Below are positions 6,873 through 13,816 of a stretch of DNA of 32,258 nt, one piece after another. The notes beneath the pieces were generated by a model. The model ran no database searches. It had not been told where the DNA came from and saw nothing but the letters and a program-made list of their open reading frames with translations. The first letter of the stretch is position 1; each line of letters starts with the position of its first letter. The position numbers and the translations under genes are program-made. Source of the DNA: Gemmatimonadota bacterium (lineage in GTDB: Bacteria > JAAXHH01); assembly GCA_026702745.1 (NCBI GenBank), contig JAPPBT010000018.1, forward strand, positions 1-32,258, in the 5' to 3' direction.

Positions 6873-8666
6873 CTACTCCTCGCCCACGATGGGTTTGATG
6901 TCGTCGATGGACCGCCACAGGGCGTCCTCGAAGAGGGTCATCGGCTTGCTGCCGTAGGTATCCACCCACTGCTTGGACAGGATCAGGATGGCGTCCACCG
7001 TAAGCGTCTCCACGCTGCTGTCGAAATAGCCGAAGAGCCAGCCTTCCTGCAGCTCGGGATAGGTCTCGTGGGGGATCGTCGCCACCTCGTAGATCGTGTT
7101 GCCGAACTGGTCCACGGCCGTGCTGAAATAGTGCTCGTCCACGGCGACCATGCTCAGCTGCAGTCCATGCTGCCGGTCCGCCTCCTTGAGCAGTTCCGAG
7201 TTGAGGCCGGCGACGAACAGCATGACCGCGTTGGCGTTCTCCGCGACCTGGCTCAGCGCTTCCTCATAGCTGGCGAACCGCGTGTTGAATTCCCCGTACC
7301 TCGGATCCTGCAGGACGAAGCCCTCCCAGGCCCGGTGCGTCCCCGAACCCCGGGGGCCTACGTACACGATGTGGGTGTTCGGCTCGAGGTCGGACACGCT
7401 CGCGATGCCGCCGTCCTCGTTGACGATCAGCTGTACGTACTCGGTGTACAGGGTCGACTGCAGTCCGACCAGCTGGTCTTCCGCGTCAGGATTCTTGCGC
7501 AGGTAGGAGTTCAGGATGTCGCTTTGCACGAGGATCGCGTCGACCTGGTTCCGGACAAGGTTGTTGAGGTTCTCCTCCGAACCCGCCGTCGTTTCGAGCA
7601 TCACGTCGAAATCCGGCAGGTGGGACTGCAGGATCTGACCGAATCGGTGGTAATTGCCGTTCGCCACCCCCGTATTCACCGTGATGCGGGGTTGGTTCGG
7701 ATCGGCGGTGGCCACGACTTCGGCGGCCAGGGCGATCGCCGGGGTGACGCCGGGCGGCAGGTATTCGGGATCTCTCGGCGTGCCTTCCAGCGTGGCGACC
7801 TGCCGGTCCAGCTCATCCAGCTTCGCGCGCAGTTCAGTGTTATCCTCGGCCAGGCGCTCGGCCTCGCTGCGCCATTCCTGGTATCCCGGGTCATTGGCAT
7901 GGTGATGGGCTACCGCGTAGTGACGGCGGCTGCTCATCATGTCCAGCATGGACCACATGAACAGGGCGTCCCACATGCCGAAACTGGGATAGGACATGAA
8001 GGCGTATCCCGGCGTCCTCCAGCCCATGCCCCCGTAGTAACTGTCTCGGCCTGCGTAGTAGTTGTCATAGGATGTGCGGTTCTGCGAGCCCCGATTATAG
8101 AGGCCGTTGTCGCGGTAGCTGCTCGTATTGGCCGCCGAGTTGGACGACTGGGCGAAACCGGCCTGCCTGGACTGGTGCGTGGCCAGCGACCGGCGCGCCG
8201 TCTCGCTCTGGACCCGCCGGCCCATGACCGAAGACCGCGCCGTGGCCCTACCGGCGGTTGCGGCGCCTGCCCGGGTCGATCGGGCCGCGGTGGCCGAGGG
8301 CTGCCCGGCCGTCGTGCGCGCCGGCGTCTGAAGTGTCGCGGCGGGCGTGCTTCTCCGGGCGAAGGGGCTGCGGCGGCCAAAGGAACTGCGGCGATTCCAG
8401 AGGGAACGCGAACTCCGGAAACCGCCGAAACCGCGGCGGGCGTAGGCTTCCTCCGGACCGAATGGACCGAACAGTCCGGTGATCTCCCGGATCGTTCTTT
8501 CCGTATTTTCCGTGCTCGCCGCGCTGCCTGTGATCCGCGCCGCGTCATCGACCGAGCGCAAGCGGTCGGTCGCCACCGAACGCTCAGCACCCGGTCCGGA
8601 CTGCAAAAAACCACCCATCAGCGCGATCAAGCCGGTCATCAAGACCAGTTTCATATATCGTGACAT
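6873..8666 (-). CDS. TAXI-type solute-binding protein with a long N-terminal extension
   Basis: A 597-residue secreted or membrane-anchored protein in three parts. Residues 1-30 form a signal peptide or anchor (MKLVLMTGLIALMGG). Residues about 60-260 are low complexity, rich in Arg, Ser, Ala and Thr and later in Tyr/Gly/Met with a His run (RRHYAVAHHHA), followed by a coiled coil at about 262-300. The rest (about 325-597) is a periplasmic-binding domain of the TAXI/NMT1 type: the opening PRITVNTGVANGNYHRFGQ, the DAILVQSDILNSYL hinge region and the YVGPRGSGTHRAW motif are characteristic. No TRAP permease is nearby, so it may sense rather than transport. It heads the unit leading to the DUF2491 and PspA-like genes. 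The start at 8666 has GGGGAAG about 7 bases upstream. Confidence 0.78.
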   Translation of the reverse strand: MSRYMKLVLMTGLIALMGGFLQSGPGAERSVATDRLRSVDDAARITGSAASTENTERTIREITGLFGPFGPEEAYARRGFGGFRSSRSLWNRRSSFGRRSPFARRSTPAATLQTPARTTAGQPSATAARSTRAGAATAGRATARSSVMGRRVQSETARRSLATHQSRQAGFAQSSNSAANTSSYRDNGLYNRGSQNRTSYDNYYAGRDSYYGGMGWRTPGYAFMSYPSFGMWDALFMWSMLDMMSSRRHYAVAHHHANDPGYQEWRSEAERLAEDNTELRAKLDELDRQVATLEGTPRDPEYLPPGVTPAIALAAEVVATADPNQPRITVNTGVANGNYHRFGQILQSHLPDFDVMLETTAGSEENLNNLVRNQVDAILVQSDILNSYLRKNPDAEDQLVGLQSTLYTEYVQLIVNEDGGIASVSDLEPNTHIVYVGPRGSGTHRAWEGFVLQDPRYGEFNTRFASYEEALSQVAENANAVMLFVAGLNSELLKEADRQHGLQLSMVAVDEHYFSTAVDQFGNTIYEVATIPHETYPELQEGWLFGYFDSSVETLTVDAILILSKQWVDTYGSKPMTLFEDALWRSIDDIKPIVGEE

Positions 8667-8717
8667 GAGGTACTTCCCCTGTGTAGTCGGGTTGTGTGTA
8701 CGGATTCTGGCTCTTTA

Positions 8718-8746
8718 AAGATATAGACTATGTACCTTTCAGGCAA
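8718..8746 (-). promoter_or_regulatory. Sigma70-like promoter for the TAXI-YjfK-PspA unit
   Basis: On the - strand TTGCCT (8746-8741) and TATCTT (8723-8718) are 17 bases apart, 52 bases before the ATG at 8666. A second, overlapping pair (TTGCAA with TAGTCT, also 17 bases) is possible, so the exact boxes are uncertain. Confidence 0.4.
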
Positions 8747-8777
8747 GTTGCAAACCGGTACGTAACCGGTGATCGGG

Positions 8778-8894
8778 ACGGTCCAGCCGGTGCAGGCGGT
8801 CCAGGCGGTCCAGGCGGTCCGGGCGGTGGAGGCGGTCCGGGCGGTCCAGCCGGTCCAGCCGGTCCAGGCGGTCCAGGCGGTCCGGGCGGTCCAG
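8778..8894. repeat. 9-bp tandem repeat, 13 units (GCGGTCCAG)
   Basis: Thirteen nine-base units with consensus GCGGTCCAG run without gaps, with single changes such as CCGGTCCAG, GCGGTCCGG and GCGGTGGAG. The array fills much of the 342-base gap between the divergent genes at 8666 and 9009. In one + frame it reads as Gly-X-Y triplets resembling collagen; on the - strand one frame gives Gly-Pro-Pro. No start signal or conserved flanks suggest it is translated. The rest of the gap holds the - strand promoter and an unremarkable leader for the gene at 9009. Confidence 0.9.
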
Positions 8895-9008
8895 GCGATT
8901 CACGTACGTGACCAGCAGGGATGCTTCCTGTTACCGACAGGGGAAACCGCGCGAACGACGAACGAAGATGCCATTGACCCCGGAACTCGACGGCGGTAAT
9001 ATATCGAA

Positions 9009-10247
9009 ATGCGAATCTCCGACGTCCGCGTGCGCCAGGTGGCCGTACCGCGCATCTACGACACCTACTGCGCGGACCCCAAGTTACTGAAGGCCACCAT
9101 CGATCACGGTCGGTCCACCTACCAGATCATCGAACTGATGACGCCGGACGGCCTGACCGGCATCGGCGAGGTCTCCGATATCGCGCCGCGGATGGACGCC
9201 CCTTCACCCGCGGCGCTGCGGGACCTGCTGTCCGCCGTGCTGATCGACGATGGCCTATTGGCCGGCGGTGACGTGCTGGCTGGCGGCGACGTGCGCGCGT
9301 GGCGCGAACTCTATGACCGGGCTGATGAAGCGCTTCCCGGTAACTGGTACCCCGAACTCCGGCAATTGATACTCTTCGGCGTCGAAGGCGCGTTGCTCGA
9401 CCTGGTTGGCAAGGCGCACGGCCTTCCGCTGTACGAACTACTGGGCGGCCGCTGCCGGTACGCCGCAACCGTTTCCTGGGTGGCTTATCTGCGCGGCGAC
9501 GCCACGCTCGAGGACGAACTGCAGGCTCTTGAGCGAGAAGTCGCCGACCAGGTGGGATCGGGCTTGAAGGCCTTCAAGCTCAAGGTGGGCGAGGACCACG
9601 AACGGGATCTGGAGCGGGTGAGAATCACTCGCAGGATCGCGGGCCCCGAAGCCTATATCAAGGTGGATGCCAGCGGATTCTGGGAGGAAGAGGAGGCTCT
9701 GTCCGGGCTGCGCGACATGGACGAGGCCGGGGCCGACGCGTGCGAGACGCCGATTCGCGCGCTCTCACGGCCCATGTCGCGGGAGGATCCCGCCCGGATC
9801 GAAGAGGATGCGGAGGGCATTGCCGAAGCGCTGGCGAGTGTCCGCGGCCGTTCCCCCATTCCCATCATCGAACACGTCGCCGATCTCGGGGACGTCTTCC
9901 TTACGGCCCTGATCCGCCACCGCGCCGTGGACATCGTCAACGTCGTCCCCTGTCAGGCAGGTGGATTACGCCGCGCGGGGCGTCTGCTCCACGCCGCGGA
10001 GACCGCGGGCATGCCCGCCCTGCTCGGCAGCACCATCGAACTGGGACCCGGTACCGCGGCGTCGGTGCATCTCGCCGTTGCATCGGCGAACGTCAGTGTG
10101 CCCTCCGACCTGGTGGGACCCGGCTTGCTTCAGGACGATGTATGCGCCAACCCCTTCACCCTCGCGGGAGGTGAACTCGCTCCTTTCGAAGGTCCGGGGC
10201 TGGGCATGGAATTGGATGAGGAGAAGATGGAACTGTGGTCGGGATAG
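9009..10247 (+). CDS. Enolase-superfamily (mandelate racemase/muconate lactonizing-like) enzyme
   Basis: This 412-residue protein has the two-domain enolase-superfamily fold. An N-terminal capping domain runs to about residue 140 and includes YQIIELMTPDGLTGIGEVSD. The barrel contains FKLKVGED (KxK catalytic lysines), YIKVDASGFW (first metal ligand Asp), CETPI (Glu ligand), PIIEHVADLGD (third ligand Glu) and LGSTIELGPGTAA near the end. These residues support an active metal-dependent enzyme that removes a proton alpha to a carboxylate, such as a racemase, cycloisomerase or sugar-acid dehydratase; the precise reaction cannot be assigned. An in-frame duplication (LLAGGDVLAGGDV) occurs at about residues 83-95. 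No strong Shine-Dalgarno sequence precedes the ATG, but the family N-terminus fits this start. A decamer repeat follows directly after the stop. Confidence 0.82.
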   Translation: MRISDVRVRQVAVPRIYDTYCADPKLLKATIDHGRSTYQIIELMTPDGLTGIGEVSDIAPRMDAPSPAALRDLLSAVLIDDGLLAGGDVLAGGDVRAWRELYDRADEALPGNWYPELRQLILFGVEGALLDLVGKAHGLPLYELLGGRCRYAATVSWVAYLRGDATLEDELQALEREVADQVGSGLKAFKLKVGEDHERDLERVRITRRIAGPEAYIKVDASGFWEEEEALSGLRDMDEAGADACETPIRALSRPMSREDPARIEEDAEGIAEALASVRGRSPIPIIEHVADLGDVFLTALIRHRAVDIVNVVPCQAGGLRRAGRLLHAAETAGMPALLGSTIELGPGTAASVHLAVASANVSVPSDLVGPGLLQDDVCANPFTLAGGELAPFEGPGLGMELDEEKMELWSG

Positions 10248-10335
10248 GTGGGACCGGGCGGGACCAGGCGGGATCGGGCGCGGCCGGGCGGATCCGGGCG
10301 GATCCGGGCGAGCCTGGAAGAGCCCAGGCGCGCCC
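10246..10335. repeat. 10-bp tandem repeat after the enolase-family stop codon
   Basis: G-rich ten-base units with consensus GGGCGGATCC or GGGCGGGACC run in register from the stop codon of the upstream gene. The clearest are 10256-10315, and weaker copies reach 10335. The array fills the gap before the convergent stop codon at 10352. Runs of three G spaced by short loops could form a G-quadruplex on the + strand. Confidence 0.8.
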
Positions 10336-10351
10336 AGTTATGCCTGCTCCT

Positions 10352-10798
10352 TCAACGCCTGGACCTGCCTTGCATGCCCGGCACCAGGCGTGAAGCTTCC
10401 TCCACCAGTTGCTCAAGCGTCTTTATCTCGTCGGTGGAGAGCATACCCTTCAGGTTCTCCATGAACTGCTTTTCGTTTGCTTCCAGTTGTTCGCGCAGCC
10501 AGTTCCAGTCCTCGGTTTTCGTAGCCTGTTCCACCAACGCGACCTTCTGAGACGAGGCTTCCTTAACGACCGCGCGCAATTGCAGCACCTGCTGGTCGGT
10601 GGTGTCCATCCGGATGCTCAACACGTGCCAGATCCGGTCGACGGGGAAGGTGCTTACCGCCCGCACGCGTTCCATCATTTCGTTGTTCTGGCCCCGGCCA
10701 CCCCCGCGGCCGAAACCACCGCGCTGCGCGGCCACGTCGTTGGCGATAAACGCGGTCATGATCAGTCCGAGTACGGCCAGGTGAAAACGGTATCTCAT
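10352..10798 (-). CDS. Spy/CpxP-like periplasmic protein (third of three)
   Basis: A 148-residue exported protein. The ATG at 10798 is chosen because AAGGAG lies 7 bases upstream and it gives a clean signal peptide (MRYRFHLAVLGLIMTAFIANDVAAQ, cleavage after AQ region at about residue 25). A Gly/Arg stretch (RGGFGRGGGRG) follows, then a helical region with KMLSTDEIKTLEQLVEEA-like spacing that recalls the LTxxQ helices of Spy/CpxP/CnrX proteins; here the motif is LSTDEIKTL, so the family match is weak. An in-frame ATG at 10924 also has a GGAGG site and would add 42 residues, hiding the signal peptide. It ends the run of genes behind the ECF sigma factor, but after a gap of about 195 bases, so it may have its own promoter. 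Confidence 0.6.
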   Translation of the reverse strand: MRYRFHLAVLGLIMTAFIANDVAAQRGGFGRGGGRGQNNEMMERVRAVSTFPVDRIWHVLSIRMDTTDQQVLQLRAVVKEASSQKVALVEQATKTEDWNWLREQLEANEKQFMENLKGMLSTDEIKTLEQLVEEASRLVPGMQGRSRR

Positions 10799-10839
10799 GT
10801 TACGACTCCTTTTTAAAAGAACAAAATGTGGTAATTGAA

Positions 10840-10875
10840 GGCCACGGTCAGACTCCGCGGTGAAACGCCGTGGCC
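10840..10875 (-). other. Inverted repeat in the leader of the third Spy-like gene
   Basis: GGCCACGG at 10840-10847 and CCGTGGCC at 10868-10875 are perfectly complementary around a 20-base loop. It lies 42 bases upstream of the start at 10798. No U-run follows directly on the - strand, so it is more likely a leader structure than a terminator. Confidence 0.4.
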
Positions 10876-10993
10876 GGTATCCAAGGTCGAATGCCGCGGT
10901 CGGACCTGGATCCTTCCGCGGCATGTGTTCGCCTCCGATAACTGTGTCAAAACACAAAACGCTCGTCTGATTGCCTTATCTTGCAACACTTGC

Positions 10994-11650
10994 TCAACGC
11001 CGATTGCGCGATTCGCGGCCGTCGCGCCGCCAGCGCATCCCGGATTCTCGGCGACCGTCGCGCCGATCGCGGAAGGACTCACGCAGGGTCTCTTGCTGCT
11101 CCGCGGTCAGGACATGCTTGATCTCTGCGCGGAACAGCGCGCTTCGCTCGAACACGCTGCCCTGGGCCGCCGATGCGGCCGCGGCCAGTTCCTTCACCCT
11201 GTCGATGTCCGGACTGATCTCATTCATCAGTTCGCGTAGTTCGACCCGTGCGAGCCTCGAGTCGGCGCGAAGCTGAATCATCTCCCGCGTGTAGGCGGAA
11301 CGCAGCGTGTTGATCTTTTCCTGCTGCTCATCCGTGAGTTCGAGTCTGGACATTGCTCTCCGAGACAGACGCGTACGCACATCATCCGCATCGTCATCGG
11401 CGAGGTTGACGGCCAGGATGTCATCGAACTCGCCGGACGAGCCAGCCGCTGCGAGTTCAGCTACTCCGTCGAGTACGTCAGCTTCCTCATGCCCGGTTTC
11501 CGCCGCGGGCCCTGCAGCTTCCTCGTGTCCGGCTTTCTCCGCGTGCCCTGCAGTAACCTCGGGACCGATCCGGCCCATCGCATCGAATGCCCAGGCCAGT
11601 ACGACGACACTCAAAGCGCTTGTGAATGTGATTGAAATGATCTTTTTCAT
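10994..11650 (-). CDS. Spy/CpxP/CnrX-like periplasmic protein (second of three)
   Basis: This 218-residue protein begins with MKKIISITFTSALSVVVLAWAF, a signal peptide or membrane anchor. It continues with an Ala/Glu/His-rich linker with repeated GHEEA motifs (about residues 33-60) and then a helical domain. Two LTxxQ motifs typical of the Spy/CpxP/ZraP/CnrX group are present: LELTDEQQEKI near residue 102 and VLTAEQQETLRE near 182. The tail is very Arg-rich. Family members act as periplasmic chaperones or metal sensors; the GHEEA histidines could bind metal, which is inference. GGGAG lies 8 bases before the ATG. It lies about 220 bases downstream of the first Spy-like gene on the same strand. 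Confidence 0.72.
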   Translation of the reverse strand: MKKIISITFTSALSVVVLAWAFDAMGRIGPEVTAGHAEKAGHEEAAGPAAETGHEEADVLDGVAELAAAGSSGEFDDILAVNLADDDADDVRTRLSRRAMSRLELTDEQQEKINTLRSAYTREMIQLRADSRLARVELRELMNEISPDIDRVKELAAAASAAQGSVFERSALFRAEIKHVLTAEQQETLRESFRDRRDGRRESGMRWRRDGRESRNRR

Positions 11651-11874
11651 TTTGTCGCTCCCTTCATGGTAAGACTGGCGGATGTCAGGACCGCGATCTC
11701 CGGAGATCGTCTTCGTGCTGCTCTACTGGATTAGACGGGCGACGGGTGCGCTATATTCCAACTTTCTTCACATCCGTACAATGCCCGGCGGCTGGACGCT
11801 CACCCGGGCCTGGCGGTCGGCGACCGGACATTCAACCGGAGGCCTACCCACTCCTGGCCTGTCGGAACGAGGAG

Positions 11875-12429
11875 TCACTGGCCGCCCCCGTTCCCGCGCT
11901 CTTCTGCACGGTCGTCGCTCCCGCGCTCTTCCGTACGGTCGTCGCTCCCGAGTCTTTCCGAGTTGTCAGGGTCTGGGCGTGCCCCCCGGTCCCGCTCGCC
12001 GGCCCGGTTGCGTCCGGGAGGCCGACGGGGGCGGTCTCTGCGCGATTCGTGATCGCCTTCCCGGCGAAACTCCCGCATGCGTTCACGTCGCTCGCGGATT
12101 GTCTTGATCCGCTGGAGTTGCTCCTCGGTCAGGATGGGTTCCAGGTCCCTGTGCAGCGAATCGACCAGGACCTGCATTTCCTGCCGATGACGCATGTAAT
12201 TCTCCCGGAATCCGGGTTCATGCTCGCCCACCACTTCTCGTATCCTTTCCAGTTGCACCGGGTCCGGCCGCACCATCCTGACCCACCGTTCCACGAAGCG
12301 TTCCCGGGTCACCTGGGGCGGCGGTTGCAGGCGGTCCCGGGCAAAAGCGCCCAGGATCAGCGCGCCGCAGACCATGCCGATGATCAACGTGGCCAACAGA
12401 ATGGCCGCGGTCTTCAGGTGGATGTTCAT
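11875..12429 (-). CDS. Spy/CpxP/CnrX-like membrane-anchored protein (first of three)
   Basis: A 184-residue protein with an N-terminal hydrophobic helix (about residues 7-28), then a periplasmic helical domain with an LTxxQ motif (LEPILTEEQLQRIKTIRERR around residue 95) and a long Arg/Asp/Gly-rich disordered tail. The tail ends in two near-perfect nine-residue repeats (GSDDRAEER type). ATG at 12429 overlaps the anti-sigma stop by four bases (ATGA) and has GGAGG 7 bases upstream, so the two are translationally coupled. By analogy with CnrX in the CnrYXH system it may sense a periplasmic signal and pass it to the anti-sigma factor. That role is inferred from gene order, not shown by any residue. 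Confidence 0.72.
   Translation of the reverse strand: MNIHLKTAAILLATLIIGMVCGALILGAFARDRLQPPPQVTRERFVERWVRMVRPDPVQLERIREVVGEHEPGFRENYMRHRQEMQVLVDSLHRDLEPILTEEQLQRIKTIRERRERMREFRREGDHESRRDRPRRPPGRNRAGERDRGARPDPDNSERLGSDDRTEERGSDDRAEERGNGGGQ
11896..11949. repeat. 27-bp in-frame tandem duplication in the first Spy-like gene
   Basis: Units at 11896-11922 and 11923-11949 differ at two positions and encode nine residues each on the - strand, within the disordered C-terminal tail. Confidence 0.85.
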
Positions 12430-12884
12430 AGTTCGCCCTCCGTTTCGAGCGCGATCCGCGCGTCGTACAGGTCTTCAGGGTACAGTTCCCCGGCCAGCCC
12501 GAACGAAGTGGTGATGGAGACGCTATCGGACGTGGCCAGGTTGTAGGTCAACAGCAGGACAGCAGCGACCGAAGCGGCCACCGCCACTTTTCGGAACATT
12601 AGCGGCAACGCGTCCTCGAAGTCGGCCGTTGTTTCGCCTTCCGGGATCGACGCCGGCATGTCCGCGGGTTCCGCCGCCAGGCGTTCCATGACGCGTTGGG
12701 AGAAATCTGCCCGGAACGAGGGCGATTCCTGGTTCTCGACCAGGCTGCGCAGCCGGACCAGTCGCTCGTATTCATCCCGCAGGCCGGGATCGCGCCGCAG
12801 CGCCGCGTCCAGGCGGCTTTGTTCACCGGGCGTCAGGGACGCATCCAGCGACCGGTACAGCAGATCCAGTTCAGACCGTTTCAT
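12426..12884 (-). CDS. Anti-sigma factor, single membrane span
   Basis: This 152-residue protein has a cytoplasmic helical N-terminal domain (residues 1-97), one membrane span at about 99-117 (VAVAASVAAVLLLTYNLA) and a short periplasmic tail. The N-terminal part (LYRSLDASLTPGEQSRLDAALRRDPGLRDEYERL) matches the anti-sigma domain that clasps ECF sigma factors. The HxxxCxxC zinc motif of ZAS proteins is absent. The ATG at 12884 is preferred over an upstream TTG because GGGAG lies 7 bases before it; it overlaps the sigma gene by 14 bases and the next gene by four. Such overlap keeps the sigma and anti-sigma at equal levels. The periplasmic tail of about 35 residues is short, so a separate sensor (a Spy-like neighbour) is plausible. 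Confidence 0.82.
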   Translation of the reverse strand: MKRSELDLLYRSLDASLTPGEQSRLDAALRRDPGLRDEYERLVRLRSLVENQESPSFRADFSQRVMERLAAEPADMPASIPEGETTADFEDALPLMFRKVAVAASVAAVLLLTYNLATSDSVSITTSFGLAGELYPEDLYDARIALETEGEL

Positions 12885-13461
12885 GGACAAGCTCCCTGTT
12901 AGTGGAAATGAGCATGCGTTTCAGTTTCTCCTGGGACCTCCTCAGTCGGGACAGTACCGTCCCGACGGGCACACCCAGGATCTCGGCGGTTTCTTTCGTC
13001 GAGTAGCCTTCCATCAGCCGGAGTACGATCACGGAACGGAATTCGGGCTTCAGCCGGCTCAGCGCATCTTGAATCCGATCGGCCGTGTCGTCGTAGTCGG
13101 CGCTGGCCGTCGGATCGGCAAAATCCAGCTCCGGTGCGTCCTGTTCCCTGCCCGGCGGTGTGAAGGGGACGAAGATCGAACGGCGGCGTCGTTTCTTCAG
13201 TTCGGTGAGCGACAGGTTGATGGCGATCCGGGTCAGGTAGGTGCCGACCGACGCCTGACCGCGGAAGATATGCAAGCCTCGATAGAACCGGATGAAAGTC
13301 TCCTGCCCCGCGTCCTCAGCTTCGGGCGTATTCCCCAGCATGCGGATGACCACGGACGCCACGCGGCCTTCGTATCGTTCCACCAGGGCGCGGAAGGCGT
13401 CTTCGCTGCCATCGCGGGCGGCGTCGACCAGAGCTTCGTCCGTCAAGGCGTCTTCCCTCAT
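12871..13461 (-). CDS. ECF (extracytoplasmic function) sigma factor
   Basis: A 196-residue RpoE-type sigma factor with two domains. Region 2 covers about residues 10-95 and holds EDAGQETFIRFYRGLHIF and GTYLTRIAINLSLTELKKR (core binding and -10 recognition). A linker rich in Pro and Asp follows. Region 4 covers about 130-190 with the helix-turn-helix YSTKETAEILGVPVGTVLSR for the -35 element. The frame is open further upstream but the ATG at 13461 is chosen: GAGGAAA lies about 7 bases before it and the protein then starts where ECF sigmas normally do. It overlaps the anti-sigma gene. It probably drives this operon and the Spy-like genes, though I could not identify a shared ECF promoter. Confidence 0.88.
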   Translation of the reverse strand: MREDALTDEALVDAARDGSEDAFRALVERYEGRVASVVIRMLGNTPEAEDAGQETFIRFYRGLHIFRGQASVGTYLTRIAINLSLTELKKRRRRSIFVPFTPPGREQDAPELDFADPTASADYDDTADRIQDALSRLKPEFRSVIVLRLMEGYSTKETAEILGVPVGTVLSRLRRSQEKLKRMLISTNRELVHETV

Positions 13462-13672
13462 CCCGCTTTCCTCGTAGGCCAGGAACACTATGGTCCGCAT
13501 CGAACGGACGGTCGGCCGACGCGGCCCGTTAACGCATCTCGAAAGTGCCGGGAAGCGATCCGGTCGGTTGCCGCCGTCTACCAATTAGACCCCGCCGGCG
13601 CCGATTTTATTCCCATAAATTCAAAAACAGGTAACTTCTCTCACAGAGAACCTGCTCCAGGAGCCTGTAATC

Positions 13673-13763
13673 GGATCCGGTCCGTTCAACAGGATCCGGT
13701 CCGTTCAACAGGATCCGGTCCGTTCAACAGGAGCCGGCCCGTTCAACAGGAGCCGGCCCGTTC
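13673..13763. repeat. 19-bp tandem repeat, nearly five units
   Basis: Units of 19 bases start at 13673, 13692, 13711, 13730 and 13749. The first three are identical (GGATCCGGTCCGTTCAACA); the last two share two changes (GGAGCCGGCCCGTTCAACA). They lie in the 355-base gap between the divergent sigma and barrel genes. The rest of that gap is an AT-richer patch (about 13600-13645) likely to hold the divergent promoters, although no clear -35/-10 pair stands out. Confidence 0.92.
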
Positions 13764-13816
13764 TTGTCGGTGTATCCGCATATGCAAATTGATGCGGCAT
13801 GAAAAGGAGTCATCAC

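Noticed and set aside
5952-8663. A 903-codon open frame on the + strand opposite the PspA, DUF2491 and TAXI genes
   Set aside because: High GC makes long antisense frames common; it has no family features, and the - strand genes show clear domains and ribosome sites.
8696-8911. A 71-codon collagen-like gene
   Set aside because: The Gly-X-Y reading comes only from the 9-bp repeat, the 5' part covers a promoter on the other strand, and no ribosome site precedes it. Kept as a finding about the repeat.
13673-13763. CRISPR array
   Set aside because: Units follow each other directly with no unique spacers and no cas genes are near.
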